Shown: positions 34,911-44,249 of the stretch, one piece after another
How positions within the stretch are numbered: position 1 is the stretch's first letter
Layout of the letters: every line of letters begins with the position of its first letter
DNA from: Pseudotabrizicola sp051200875
GTDB lineage: Bacteria > Pseudomonadota > Alphaproteobacteria > Rhodobacterales > Rhodobacteraceae
Direction: 5' to 3'
Assembly (NCBI RefSeq): GCF_051200875.1
Contig: NZ_CP195191.1
Coordinates: forward strand, 3,658,001 to 3,722,000
DNA length: 64,000 bases
Notes under the pieces: generated by a model
What the model was told of the DNA's origin: nothing
The model's database searches: none
What the model saw: the letters and a program-made list of their open reading frames with translations, nothing else
Position numbers and translations under genes: made by a program

Positions 34911-36217
34911 TGGACGCGCGCGCGATCATTGCAAAGATACGCGACAAAGCCGTTCCCACGTCTGACGAGTTGCGCTGGTTTGCGACGGGGCTGGCCGATG
35001 GAACTGTGACGGATGCGCAGGCCGGGGCATTTGCCATGGCGGTTCTGTTGAACGGTTTGGGCGAAGAAGGCCGCGTGGCGCTGACCCGGTCGATGCGCGA
35101 TACCGGTCGGGTGCTGGACTGGGATCTGCCGGGGCCTGTGGTGGACAAGCATTCCACCGGCGGCATCGGCGATTGCGTGTCGCTGCTCTTGGCCCCTGCT
35201 TTGGCGGCCTGTGGCGCCTATGTGCCGATGATTTCAGGTCGGGGATTGGGCCATACCGGGGGAACACTGGACAAGCTGGAAGCCATTCCGGGGTTCCGGA
35301 CCGGACTGAGCGAAGAGGCGCTGCGGGCGCAAGTTGGAAACCTTGGTTGCGCGATTGTGGCGGCCAGTGCGGATTTGGCCCCGGCGGACCGGCGGCTTTA
35401 CGGCATTCGCGACATCTCTGGCACGGTCGAGTCGATTGATTTGATTACGGCGTCGATCCTGTCGAAGAAGCTGGCGGCGGGTCTGGAGGGTCTGGTTCTG
35501 GATGTGAAATGCGGCTCGGGCGCGTTTATGAAAACGCCCGAACGCGCCGAGGCCTTGGCGCGGGCCTTGGTTTCGACCGCGCAAGGGGCGGGCTGCATGA
35601 CCAGCGCGCTGATCACGGATATGGACCAGCCTTTGGCGACGGCTGCTGGCAATGCGCTGGAAGTGATCGAGGTGATGGAGACGCTGACGGGAAGCTCGGT
35701 CAATTCGGCACTGTGGGATTTGACCTGCGCCTTGGGCGGCGAGGCCTTGGCGCTGGGCGGGTTGGCGGCGGATGTCGAGGACGGAACAGGGCGGATTGAG
35801 CAGGCGCTGGAAAGCGGTGCAGCGGCGGAACTCTTTGGCAAGATGGTTGCGGCGCAAGGCGGGCCTGCGGATTTTGTCGAACGCTGGCCAGACAGGCTGC
35901 CCGCCTCGCCTGTGATGCGTGAGGTTCCGGCCTTGGATGACGGCTATATCGCTTCCATTGACTGCGAGGCGCTGGGCTTGGCCGTCGTTCATCTGGGCGG
36001 CGGGCGGCTGCGTGATGGGGATAAGGTGAACCCGTCGGTCGGGTTGTCGGATTTGATCGGGCTGGGCGAAGAAATCGGCGCGGGCGTTCCGCTGGCGATG
36101 GTTCATGCCGCAACCGATGAGGCAGCAGAGGCCGCTGTAAAGGCTGTGCAGGCCGCCTATCGGGTGGGAACCTCGGTGCTGGATGAGCAACCTTTGATCC
36201 GCAAGAGGATATCATGA
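34910..36217 (+). CDS. deoA: Thymidine phosphorylase
   Basis: A 435-residue pyrimidine nucleoside phosphorylase that splits thymidine and deoxyuridine with phosphate. It has the VDKHSTGGIGDCVSLLLAP motif (about 78-96), SGRGLGHTGGTLDKLE (about 109-124) and VLDVKCGSGAFMKTP (about 192-206). Start and stop overlap with cdd and deoB, a tightly coupled operon. Confidence 0.95.
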   Translation: MDARAIIAKIRDKAVPTSDELRWFATGLADGTVTDAQAGAFAMAVLLNGLGEEGRVALTRSMRDTGRVLDWDLPGPVVDKHSTGGIGDCVSLLLAPALAACGAYVPMISGRGLGHTGGTLDKLEAIPGFRTGLSEEALRAQVGNLGCAIVAASADLAPADRRLYGIRDISGTVESIDLITASILSKKLAAGLEGLVLDVKCGSGAFMKTPERAEALARALVSTAQGAGCMTSALITDMDQPLATAAGNALEVIEVMETLTGSSVNSALWDLTCALGGEALALGGLAADVEDGTGRIEQALESGAAAELFGKMVAAQGGPADFVERWPDRLPASPVMREVPALDDGYIASIDCEALGLAVVHLGGGRLRDGDKVNPSVGLSDLIGLGEEIGAGVPLAMVHAATDEAAEAAVKAVQAAYRVGTSVLDEQPLIRKRIS

Positions 36218-37428
36218 GCCAAGACGCGACTGGCCGTGCGTTTCTGATTGTCATGGATTCGGTTGGCTGTGGCGGTGCGCCGGATGCTGCGGCCTTTGGT
36301 GATGCCGGGTCTAACACGCTGGGGCATATCGCGCAGGCCTGTGCCGAAGGGCGGGCGAATACCGGACGTTCTGGCCTGTTGAAGATGCCGAACCTTGATC
36401 GGTTGGGCTTGGGGGCCGCGATCAAGCTGGCCTCGGGCGTCGACGCGCCGGGACTGGGGGCAGCGCCGCAGGGGCTGTGGGGGGCCGCTGAAGAAATCAG
36501 CAGGGGCAAGGATACGCCTTCGGGCCATTGGGAATTGGCGGGCGTGCCGGTGCCGTGGGACTGGACCTATTTCCCCGATACCGATCCCGCCTTTCCGCCC
36601 GAGTTGGTGGCCGAGGTCTGCAGGTTGGCCGGAACCGAAGGGATCTTGGGCAATTGCCATGCCTCGGGCGTGCCGATCATCGAGGCGCATTGCGAGGCGC
36701 ATCTTCGGACCGGATGGCCGATCTGCTATACCAGTGCCGACAGCGTTTTTCAGATCGCGGCGCATGAGGAGGCCTTTGGTCTGGAGCGGCTGTTGAAGCT
36801 GTGCAAAGACCTTGCGCCCTATTTGCACGCGCGCAAGGTGGGGCGGGTGATTGCGCGGCCCTTCACCGGAAGCTGCGGCGATTTCAAGCGGACCTCGAAC
36901 CGCAAGGATTTTGCCATAGAGCCGCCATCGCCCACCCTGTTGGACTGGGTGGCCGGGGCGGGACGCGCGACCCATGCGATTGGCAAGATTGGCGACATCT
37001 TTTCAATGCGGGGCATTGGTGCCTTGCATAAGGGAAAGTCTGACGCTGACCTTTTCGAACATTTGGTGCAGCTAGGAGGCGAGGCGGAAGCGGGTTCGTT
37101 GACCTTTGCGAACTTTGTCGAGTTTGACACGCTTTATGGCCATCCACGCGATGTGGCCGGCTATGCCCGTGCGCTGGAATGGTTTGACGCGCAGGTGCCT
37201 AGGTTCCTGGCGACGCTGCGCCCCGGCGATCTGGCGATCTTCACAGCCGATCATGGCAACGACCCGACCTTCAGGGGTACCGAGCACACCCGCGAAAGGG
37301 TGCCTGTTGTGGGGTATGGAGCGGAGGCCAAGGCGATTGGTCTGTGCGGCTTTGTCGATGTGGGGGCCTCGGTCGCGGCGCATCTGCGGGTGACTGGGCA
37401 GGGGCCGGGCAGATCGTTTCTGGGCTGA
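36214..37428 (+). CDS. deoB: Phosphopentomutase
   Basis: A 404-residue alkaline-phosphatase-superfamily mutase converting (deoxy)ribose-1-phosphate to the 5-phosphate. It shows IVMDSVGCGGAPDA with the metal-binding Asp (about 9-22), DTPSGHWELAG with the phospho-Thr (about 98-108), and TADHGNDPTFRGTEHTRERV near the C-terminus (about 344-363). ATGA overlap with deoA. Confidence 0.96.
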   Translation: MSQDATGRAFLIVMDSVGCGGAPDAAAFGDAGSNTLGHIAQACAEGRANTGRSGLLKMPNLDRLGLGAAIKLASGVDAPGLGAAPQGLWGAAEEISRGKDTPSGHWELAGVPVPWDWTYFPDTDPAFPPELVAEVCRLAGTEGILGNCHASGVPIIEAHCEAHLRTGWPICYTSADSVFQIAAHEEAFGLERLLKLCKDLAPYLHARKVGRVIARPFTGSCGDFKRTSNRKDFAIEPPSPTLLDWVAGAGRATHAIGKIGDIFSMRGIGALHKGKSDADLFEHLVQLGGEAEAGSLTFANFVEFDTLYGHPRDVAGYARALEWFDAQVPRFLATLRPGDLAIFTADHGNDPTFRGTEHTRERVPVVGYGAEAKAIGLCGFVDVGASVAAHLRVTGQGPGRSFLG

Positions 37429-37436
37429 AGGGCAAG

Positions 37437-37511
37437 GCGGGGGCCAGCCCCCGCGCGGGTTTTTGGCAAAACCCGCTTCCCCCGGGATATTTGGACCAAG
37501 ATAAAGGAGCG
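37437..37511. repeat. Tandem palindromes and a CCCCCGGGATATTTGGACCAAG block between deoB and add
   Basis: Two short inverted repeats, around 37437-37455 (GCGGGGGC/GCCCCCGC) and 37456-37475 (GCGGGTTTT/AAAACCCGC), are followed by a CCCCCGGGATATTTGG sequence just before the add ribosome site. The latter recalls an intergenic sequence often seen before genes in Rhodobacteraceae. Confidence 0.6.
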
Positions 37512-37515
37512 GAAG

Positions 37516-38493
37516 GTGGCGCGGGACGCGAAGATCGAATTGCATCTGCATCTTGAAGGGGCGGCACCGCCTGCGTTCATTCGCGGGCTGGCCAAGGAAA
37601 AGTCGATTGATATTGGCGGAATTTTCGATGAGCGCGGGAATTACCGATACAAGGATTTCTGGGATTTTCTGAAGGTTTACGAGGCCGCCACGAGTGTGCT
37701 GACCAGCCCTGATGACTATGCGCGGTTGACGACGGCGGTGCTGGAGGAAAGCGCGGCCAATGGCGTGGTTTATTCCGAAACCTTCCTGTCCCCTGATTTC
37801 TGTGGTGGGCGCGATGTGGGGGCATGGCGCGAGTACCTTTTGGCAATGCAAGAGGCGGCGGCAAAGGCCGAGCGGCAGGATGGGATTACCCTGCGCGGGA
37901 TCATCACCTGCATTCGCCATTTTGGCCCCGAAAAGGCACGAGAGACGGCAATTTGTGCGGCCGAGACGGCTGGGGACTGGATTGTTGGCTTTGGCATTGC
38001 GGGGGATGAAAAGATTGGCCAGCCCAAGGATTATCGCTGGTCCTTTGATTGCGCCCGCGAGGCCGGTTTGCGGCTGACTGCCCATGCGGGCGAATGGGGT
38101 GGCCCAGAGAGTGTGCGGGCGGCTGTGCGCGATCTGGAGGTGGAGCGCATCGGACATGGGGTGCGTGCCATCGAGGATTTGGCCTTGGTCGACGAACTGG
38201 CGGAAAAGGGCATCGTCCTAGAGGTTTGTCCGGGGTCGAACGTGGCGCTTGGCCTCTATCCGAGTTTTCGCAAGCATCCCATCGGGCAGCTTTATGACCG
38301 CGGCGTGAAAGTCACCGTGTCGACCGACGATCCGCCGTTTTTCCACACCACGATGACCCGTGAATTCCAGATGTTGCATGATGCGTTTGACTGGGATGAC
38401 GGGGTTTTTGAAACCCTGAACCGTACTGCGCTTGACGCCGCCTTCTGTGACGCGGATACCAAAGCGAAGATCGCAAAGAGACTGGAGGCTTGA
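37516..38493 (+). CDS. add: Adenosine deaminase
   Basis: A 325-residue TIM-barrel metal hydrolase turning adenosine into inosine. The metal ligands are ELHLHLEG (about 11-18) and HAGEWGG (about 191-197) with catalytic Glu, and STDDPPFF (about 271-278) with the C-terminal Asp pair. The start is GTG 37516 with AAGGAG at 37504-37509. It is part of the same salvage operon, although the spacer to deoB carries repeats. Confidence 0.93.
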   Translation: MARDAKIELHLHLEGAAPPAFIRGLAKEKSIDIGGIFDERGNYRYKDFWDFLKVYEAATSVLTSPDDYARLTTAVLEESAANGVVYSETFLSPDFCGGRDVGAWREYLLAMQEAAAKAERQDGITLRGIITCIRHFGPEKARETAICAAETAGDWIVGFGIAGDEKIGQPKDYRWSFDCAREAGLRLTAHAGEWGGPESVRAAVRDLEVERIGHGVRAIEDLALVDELAEKGIVLEVCPGSNVALGLYPSFRKHPIGQLYDRGVKVTVSTDDPPFFHTTMTREFQMLHDAFDWDDGVFETLNRTALDAAFCDADTKAKIAKRLEA

Positions 38494-38495
38494 CC

Positions 38496-39128
38496 ATGCT
38501 TGACCATTTGACCGTCGTTTCGCACCCCTTGGTCCAGCACAAGCTGTCCTTGATGCGGGAAAAGGACACCTCGACCGCCTCTTTCCGCCAGCTTTTGCGC
38601 GAGATCAGCCTGCTTTTGGCCTATGAGGTGACGCGCGAGTTGCCGATGACCACGAAGCGCATCGAGACGCCCTTGTGCGAGATGGATGCGCCGGTGATCG
38701 AGGGCAAGAAACTGGCCTTGGTCAGCATCTTGCGGGCGGGCAATGGGTTGTTGGATGGCATTCTGGAGCTGATCCCCGCCGCGCGGGTTGGATTTGTGGG
38801 CCTGTACCGCGACCCGGCGACGCTGGAGCCGGTGCAATATTACTTCAAGGTGCCGGAACAGCTGGAAGATCGCGTGGTCATCGTGGTGGACCCGATGCTG
38901 GCCACGGGCAATTCCTCGGCGGCGGCGGTTGACCTTTTGAAGAAGGCCGGGGCCAAGGAAATTCGCTTCCTGTGCCTTTTGGCGGCCCCTGAAGGTATCA
39001 AACGGATGCAAGAGGCGCACCCCGACGTTCCGATCGTCACAGCTTCGGTCGATAGCCACTTGAATGATCACGGTTATATCGTTCCGGGGCTAGGTGATGC
39101 GGGTGACCGCATGTTTGGCACAAAATGA
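38496..39128 (+). CDS. upp: Uracil phosphoribosyltransferase
   Basis: A 210-residue salvage enzyme making UMP from uracil and PRPP. The PRPP loop VVDPMLATGNSSAAAVDLL (about 130-148) and the C-terminal GLGDAGDRMFGTK are classical. ATG 38496 follows GGAGG of the add 3' end, 2 bases after the add stop. Last gene of the operon. Confidence 0.95.
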   Translation: MLDHLTVVSHPLVQHKLSLMREKDTSTASFRQLLREISLLLAYEVTRELPMTTKRIETPLCEMDAPVIEGKKLALVSILRAGNGLLDGILELIPAARVGFVGLYRDPATLEPVQYYFKVPEQLEDRVVIVVDPMLATGNSSAAAVDLLKKAGAKEIRFLCLLAAPEGIKRMQEAHPDVPIVTASVDSHLNDHGYIVPGLGDAGDRMFGTK

Positions 39129-39195
39129 TGGGCTAAGCCCTTTACTCAGAAACAGTTTTATTCCAGACTGCCTTCAACGCTACTTGGGGGTAGTT

Positions 39196-40395
39196 ATGGT
39201 TTTGAAGATGGTTTCGGCCGCTGTTCTGGCGGTTGCGGCCGGTTTGGGTGTAGCCAATGCCCAGTCGGCGAATGATTTCGGTGGACCTCGAGAGCTGCCG
39301 CCTGCCTCATTCAAGGGGCAGCAATATGTGGACAGCCGTGGCTGCGTGTTCCTGCGAGCTGGTCTTTCCGGGCGCACGAATTGGGTGCCGCGGGTCACGC
39401 GGGATCGCAAGCAGCTTTGCGGTTATCCCCCGACCTTTGCAAAGCAGAAGATTGACGTGGTCGAGGACGCACCGCGCGCGGCCCCGGCCCCCGCACCTGT
39501 AACAGGGCGTCGTCCGATTGAGACCGTGGCGACAACGACCACGCCGCCGAAAATTCGGGAAACCCCACCAAAGACAGCACAGCGTCTGCCTGCGGCCACC
39601 TATGCGGCCCCGCCTGTCGTTGCCGCGCAACCCGCGCCGCAGCGCGTGGTCAAGGCGGCCCCGCCCGTGGTCGCGGCGGCACCTGCCCCCAGGGCGGAAA
39701 AGGTTGTCCGTCAGGCCAAGGGACAGCCGACGAATGGATGCTATGCGGCGGTTCCCGTGCGCGAGACATTTGCACTGCGCGGTGGCGGGACGATCACGCT
39801 GTGCACCACCGGAAACGGGGATCTTACCAGCGCGCGCGCCCCGCGTCTGGCAGGCGGTGCGGCAGCAGTGGCCCCGTCCGGTTTTGTTGAGAGCGCTGGC
39901 GGCAAGGTGGCGATCTCCTCTCAGGATAGCATTCCAAAGGGCTATAAGAAGGCTTGGACCGATGACCGCCTGAACCCCAAGCGGGGACAGGGGACAGCGC
40001 AGGGATGGGCGGATCAGGATCAGGTCTGGACCCGCGACGTGCCCGCGCAATCGGTTGAAGAGGCGCTGAAGGCTGGAAAGCGCGTGGTGATCGTTCGCCG
40101 CGTCCATGTTTCGTCGAAATCGTCGCCGGTTGAACTTGCGGCAAAGGTGACGAAAAAGGCCTCTGGTTCGGGCAAGATCTATGTTCAGGTTGGCACCTTT
40201 GGCCAACCAAGCAATGCCGACGGGGCGGCGGCACGTCTGCGTGGTGCGGGATTGCCGGTTGCAAAAGCGAAGACCACCAAGGCGGGCAAGGCTTTGCAGA
40301 TCGTTCTTGCGGGTCCGTTCGCGTCTTCGGCAGAAGCGCAAGAGGCCTTGAAAGCAGCGCGTCGAGCAGGGTTTGCGGATGCCTTCATTCGCTGA
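39196..40395 (+). CDS. Secreted SPOR-domain protein
   Basis: A 399-residue exported protein with an N-terminal signal peptide (about 1-21, cleavage near NAQSA). A Pro/Ala-rich central part with repeated PPVVAA-type segments follows, and a C-terminal SPOR domain (about 320-399: KIYVQVGTFGQPSNADGAAA... FASSAEAQEALKAARRAG) that binds denuded peptidoglycan at division sites. The ATG at 39196 is chosen because an earlier frame overlaps upp without a signal peptide. Confidence 0.85.
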   Translation: MVLKMVSAAVLAVAAGLGVANAQSANDFGGPRELPPASFKGQQYVDSRGCVFLRAGLSGRTNWVPRVTRDRKQLCGYPPTFAKQKIDVVEDAPRAAPAPAPVTGRRPIETVATTTTPPKIRETPPKTAQRLPAATYAAPPVVAAQPAPQRVVKAAPPVVAAAPAPRAEKVVRQAKGQPTNGCYAAVPVRETFALRGGGTITLCTTGNGDLTSARAPRLAGGAAAVAPSGFVESAGGKVAISSQDSIPKGYKKAWTDDRLNPKRGQGTAQGWADQDQVWTRDVPAQSVEEALKAGKRVVIVRRVHVSSKSSPVELAAKVTKKASGSGKIYVQVGTFGQPSNADGAAARLRGAGLPVAKAKTTKAGKALQIVLAGPFASSAEAQEALKAARRAGFADAFIR

Positions 40396-40415
40396 TCGGC
40401 GCTGACGAGATGAGA

Positions 40416-40443
40416 AAAGCCCCCGGAAATCGGGGGCTTTTTC
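40416..40443. terminator. Bidirectional rho-independent terminator
   Basis: AGCCCCCG-GAAAT-CGGGGGCT with AAAA before and TTTTT after, between the SPOR gene stop and the converging M48-like gene stop. Confidence 0.9.
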
Positions 40444-40453
40444 GTTGGCGGGC

Positions 40454-41500
40454 TTATTCCTGCCCGCAGATGTCTTGCAGGCTGACCCAGTCGCCATCTG
40501 ACATCAATGCTTGGGGCACCAATCCGCGCAGCGGGTCTGCCTCGATCAGGCTGAGTGTCTTTTCGCCCGTCGGGTCCACGGCATAGGCATAGGGCTGGGT
40601 CGACACACCGGCCGCCTCAAAACGTGTGATCAAGGCATCTTGGTCGATCGGTTGGGGATCGGCCTTCAAGATGGCCTGACCATAGCCGCGCAGCGCGTTG
40701 TCGGGTAAGGAACCCGTGGTCAGCAGCCGGAACGTTGCGGTCAGACCGGCATAGCGCAAAACGGCGAGGATGGGGTCTTGCGCCTCGGCCCGCAGGCGTT
40801 CGGCCAAAGCAAGACCGGCCAGCGTTTCGGGGCCATTGGTCTTTTCAACCACATCGCGGTGGACCAAGATCACGCCACCCGGCAAATGGGCAGATTGCAC
40901 CACGCCGTCGCGCATGACGAAAATCTGGGCGCGATGCGGGCCGAAGAGTTTTTCCGAAAGCGAGGTCAGGGAATAGCTGCCCAAGGGGCTGGCGCAAGGG
41001 GAACCGGTCAGACGCTGAACATCCGCCAAGGCCGCTTGACCGATGGACGCACGGGTTGCGGCCGGAAGCACCGAGGCGGTGTGGTTGACCAAGGCATCGG
41101 GAAGCCAAAAGACCGCGGCTGCGGCGACCAGCATCGTTCCCGACCCAAGCAGAAAGCCCCGCAGGCGGCCGGGTTTCGGACCGCGCCTTTCTAGGACACC
41201 GCGGACGGTTTCCAAGGCCTTGATCATGTCGGGGTCGGTCAGTTCCAGCGTTTCCGCCCCTGCGTCGTCGGGCCCGAACAAGGCGGGCATTTCGCCGGGA
41301 TTAAGGCGCTGGACGGCAGGCAGCGACCAGTGGGAAAGGGCGGCTTCGCTCCGGGGATCGGACAGCACGAGAGAGGCTTCGCGGAAGGCCACAATGACCT
41401 CACGCCTTTGGGCTTCGGCGCGATCACGCCAAAGCCCTGTGCTTTCCAGCCGTGCATATTGTTTCAGCGCGGTTGATGCGCCCGAGTGCTTGCCTGTCAT
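40454..41500 (-). CDS. M48-like membrane protein lacking the zinc-binding motif
   Basis: A 348-residue protein with one membrane helix (about 119-138, FLLGSGTMLVAAAAVFWLP). The soluble part shows the M48 signature strand HLPGGVILVHRDVVEKTNGPETLAGLALAERL. In M48 peptidases this is followed by HExxH within LAGVLAHEIGH; here the His residues are absent, so the fold appears kept without catalysis. An alternative is an unrelated family. ATG 41500 is used. Confidence 0.65.
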   Translation of the reverse strand: MTGKHSGASTALKQYARLESTGLWRDRAEAQRREVIVAFREASLVLSDPRSEAALSHWSLPAVQRLNPGEMPALFGPDDAGAETLELTDPDMIKALETVRGVLERRGPKPGRLRGFLLGSGTMLVAAAAVFWLPDALVNHTASVLPAATRASIGQAALADVQRLTGSPCASPLGSYSLTSLSEKLFGPHRAQIFVMRDGVVQSAHLPGGVILVHRDVVEKTNGPETLAGLALAERLRAEAQDPILAVLRYAGLTATFRLLTTGSLPDNALRGYGQAILKADPQPIDQDALITRFEAAGVSTQPYAYAVDPTGEKTLSLIEADPLRGLVPQALMSDGDWVSLQDICGQE

Positions 41501-41549
41501 CACGGTGACGATAGCCGATGGCGATTGCGGCCACAATCGCCCCGAAGGC

Positions 41550-43169
41550 TCAGATCAGCTTTGCCACAGCACGCAATTCGAACTTTTGGATCTTGCCGGT
41601 CGAGGTTTTCGGCAATTCCGAGAAGACCACATGTTTTGGGGTCTTGAACCCGGCCAAGTGGCTGCGGCAATGGGCGATCAGGTCTTCGGCTGTTGCGGTC
41701 TGCCCCTCTTTCAATTCGATGAAGGCGCAGGGCACTTCGCCCCATTTGTCATCGGGTTTTGCCACGACCGCGCAAAGCGAGACGGCCGGGTGTTTCATCA
41801 AGACGCCCTCGACCTCGACCGAGGAGACATTTTCACCGCCCGAGATGATGATGTCTTTGGCGCGGTCGGTGATTTTCAGATAGCCGTCCGGGTGTTGGAA
41901 GGCGATGTCGCCCGACCGGAACCAGCCGCCCTTGAACGCCTCTCGGGTGGCTTCGGGGTTCTTGTAATAGCCCTTCATCACCATATTGCCGCGCATCGCG
42001 ATTTCGCCCAGATGCTGGCCGTCACGGGGAACGGGGTTCAACTGGCTGTCATGGACCTCGGCGCCTTCCAGCATGGCCATGGCAACCCCGGTGCGGGATT
42101 TGAGAGCGGCGCGGTCATCGCCTTTCACCTCATCCCATTCGGGCTGCCACAGGCATTCCGTCGCCGGGCCATAGGTTTCGGTCAGGCCGTAGACTTGGGT
42201 CACATTGAAGCCCAAGGGTTCAATGGCGGCAAGCGTCGCGGCTGGTGGCGGGGCGCCTGCGGTAAAGACCTCGACATGGTGGGAAAAGTCGCGGCGGTCT
42301 GCCGGCTTGGCGTTGATGATCGTGTTCAGAACGATTGGCGCGCCGCCAAAATGGGTGACACCTTCATCGGCAATCGCATCATAGATCGCCTTGGCCGTGA
42401 TGTCGCGGCAGCAGACAAGCGTGCCGCCCATCATCGGGATCATCCAGGGGTGGCACCAGGCGTTGCAGTGAAACAGCGGCACGATGGTCAGGTAGATCGG
42501 AAACAACTGCATTCGCCAGCCGATGGCATTGGCGGTGGTGGCAAGATAGGCCCCGCGGTGGTGATAGACCACGCCTTTGGGGCGGCCAGTGGTGCCCGAT
42601 GTGTAGTTGATCGCGATGGATTCCCATTCATCCTCGGGCAGGATCCAAGAGAAGTTTGGATCGCCTTCGGCAATCAGGGCGTCATAGGTCAGATTGTGGC
42701 CCGAGGCAGAGAAGCCGTGATCCACGACCTCAACAATTTGCGGGGCCGGGCCTCCCATGCGGCGGATCGCCTCTTCGGCAAGGCTGATCAGGGCCGCGTC
42801 CACCAGAACGATCTTTGCCCCCGCGTGGCCAAAGATATAGGCGACCGTATCGGCATCAAGTCGGGTGTTGATCGTGTTCAATACCGCGCCACAGGCGGGC
42901 ACGCCGAAATGTGCCTCGGCCTGAGCGGGGATGTTGGGCAGAAGTGTTGCCACCACGTCTCCGGGCTGAATGCCCCGTCGTTGCAGGGCCGAGGCCAGAC
43001 AGCTGACGCGTTGGCCGTATTCCGCATAGGTCAGGCGAGTGGATTTCCAGACGATCGCGGTTTTCGTCGCGAAGATGTCTGCTGCGCGTCGCAGATGGGA
43101 AAGGGGCGTCAGCGGCACATGGTTTGCCGCACATTTTTCAAGCCCGGTTTCATCGGCCAACCATCCCAT
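41550..43169 (-). CDS. AMP-dependent acyl-CoA synthetase
   Basis: A 539-residue ANL enzyme resembling plant-type acyl-activating enzymes. Motifs are YTSGTTGRPKGVVYHHRG (about 178-195), the A5 motif QVYGLTETYGP (about 315), the A7 motif GWFRSGDIA (about 415) and the A10 lysine in LPKTSTGKIQKFELR (near the C-terminus). The substrate is probably a medium- or long-chain or branched carboxylate and cannot be told. The start at 43169 has GGGGAGAG upstream. Divergent from the EamA transporter. Confidence 0.9.
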   Translation of the reverse strand: MGWLADETGLEKCAANHVPLTPLSHLRRAADIFATKTAIVWKSTRLTYAEYGQRVSCLASALQRRGIQPGDVVATLLPNIPAQAEAHFGVPACGAVLNTINTRLDADTVAYIFGHAGAKIVLVDAALISLAEEAIRRMGGPAPQIVEVVDHGFSASGHNLTYDALIAEGDPNFSWILPEDEWESIAINYTSGTTGRPKGVVYHHRGAYLATTANAIGWRMQLFPIYLTIVPLFHCNAWCHPWMIPMMGGTLVCCRDITAKAIYDAIADEGVTHFGGAPIVLNTIINAKPADRRDFSHHVEVFTAGAPPPAATLAAIEPLGFNVTQVYGLTETYGPATECLWQPEWDEVKGDDRAALKSRTGVAMAMLEGAEVHDSQLNPVPRDGQHLGEIAMRGNMVMKGYYKNPEATREAFKGGWFRSGDIAFQHPDGYLKITDRAKDIIISGGENVSSVEVEGVLMKHPAVSLCAVVAKPDDKWGEVPCAFIELKEGQTATAEDLIAHCRSHLAGFKTPKHVVFSELPKTSTGKIQKFELRAVAKLI

Positions 43170-43267
43170 TACGCTCTCTCCCCTGAAATTTGCCCTTATA
43201 TGTCGTTTTCCGGCGGGCAAGCCGAATTGGCAAGCGGCAAGAGACCGAAAAGAACGACGAGGCGAAT

Positions 43268-44197
43268 ATGGCGCAGACAGATCGTACCCTTGCAGCGGCG
43301 GGATTCTTGGTGGGCTACGCCCTGCTGATCGGATTTACCGACAATTATGTCCGCGTGATTGCTGAAGATACCGGTCTGTGGCAGTTCCATGCCACGCGAA
43401 CCTTGATGGCGATGGCGCTTTTGGCGGTGCTGGTCCCGGTCTTGAAGCTGAACCCGCGTCCGGTTCATCTGCGCAATGTGGTGGGGAGAAGCCTCATCCA
43501 CGGCTCGGCCATGGTGATCTATTTCGGCGCTCTGGCCTTTCTGCCGGTTGCCATCGTTGCCGCCGGCCTTTTCACGGCGCCGATTTTCGTCCTGCTGATT
43601 TCGCGATTTGTCTATGGCCACCATATCGGCCCGGTTCGCATCATGGCCGTTGCGATTGGCTTTGTGGGGGTGGTCTTGGTGCTGGGGCCGGAAGCAATGG
43701 CCGGGGCCTCGGCGGCGGCCCTTTTGCCGATTGCGGCCGGGGCACTGTACGCCTTGGGCAATATTGCAACGCGGGAATGGTGTTCCGAGGAAAGTGCCGA
43801 GACCTTGTTGGCGGGTTTTTTCCTGGCGCTTGGAGCGATTGGTGTGCTTGGGATGATCGTGCTGGCGCTTTTGCCGGTGCCGGTTGCCGATGGGCCTGCC
43901 GGATTCCTGCTGCGTGGCCCGGTTTGGCCCAGCACGACCTTCCTGTTCTGGACTTTTGTCCAAGCGGCAGGGTCTCTCTTGGGGGTGGGCCTGATGATCC
44001 GCGCCTATCAGATCACCGAAGCAAGCCGGGCAAGCGTCATTGAGTATGTGATCCTGCCCGCCTCAGCCCTGTGGTCTTGGATCATCTGGGGTGAGACCCT
44101 TTCCACAGTGGCGTGGCTGGGCATGGCGCTGATTGTCAGTGCAGGGGCGATGATCGCGCTGCGGGCTAAGGCGCAAGAGGGCACGGCCCTCGCCTGA
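43268..44197 (+). CDS. EamA-type DMT family transporter
   Basis: A 309-residue membrane protein with ten hydrophobic helices in two five-helix EamA repeats. Drug/metabolite exporter family; the substrate is unknown. ATG 43268 follows GAGG. It shares a 98-bp divergent region with the acyl-CoA synthetase. Its 3' end abuts two consecutive palindromes shared with tdk. Confidence 0.87.
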   Translation: MAQTDRTLAAAGFLVGYALLIGFTDNYVRVIAEDTGLWQFHATRTLMAMALLAVLVPVLKLNPRPVHLRNVVGRSLIHGSAMVIYFGALAFLPVAIVAAGLFTAPIFVLLISRFVYGHHIGPVRIMAVAIGFVGVVLVLGPEAMAGASAAALLPIAAGALYALGNIATREWCSEESAETLLAGFFLALGAIGVLGMIVLALLPVPVADGPAGFLLRGPVWPSTTFLFWTFVQAAGSLLGVGLMIRAYQITEASRASVIEYVILPASALWSWIIWGETLSTVAWLGMALIVSAGAMIALRAKAQEGTALA

Positions 44198-44200
44198 CGC

Positions 44201-44245
44201 CCATTTTCTTTGAAGAAAATGGTAAATTCCTTAAGTAAGGAATTT
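44201..44245. repeat. Double palindrome between the EamA transporter and tdk
   Basis: Two perfect inverted repeats follow one another: CCATTTTCTT-TG-AAGAAAATGG (44201-44222) and AAATTCCTTA-AG-TAAGGAATTT (44224-44245). Both are AT-rich and lie in the convergent 52-bp gap, a probable terminator pair for both genes or a dispersed element. Confidence 0.75.
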
Positions 44246-44249
44246 GCGC

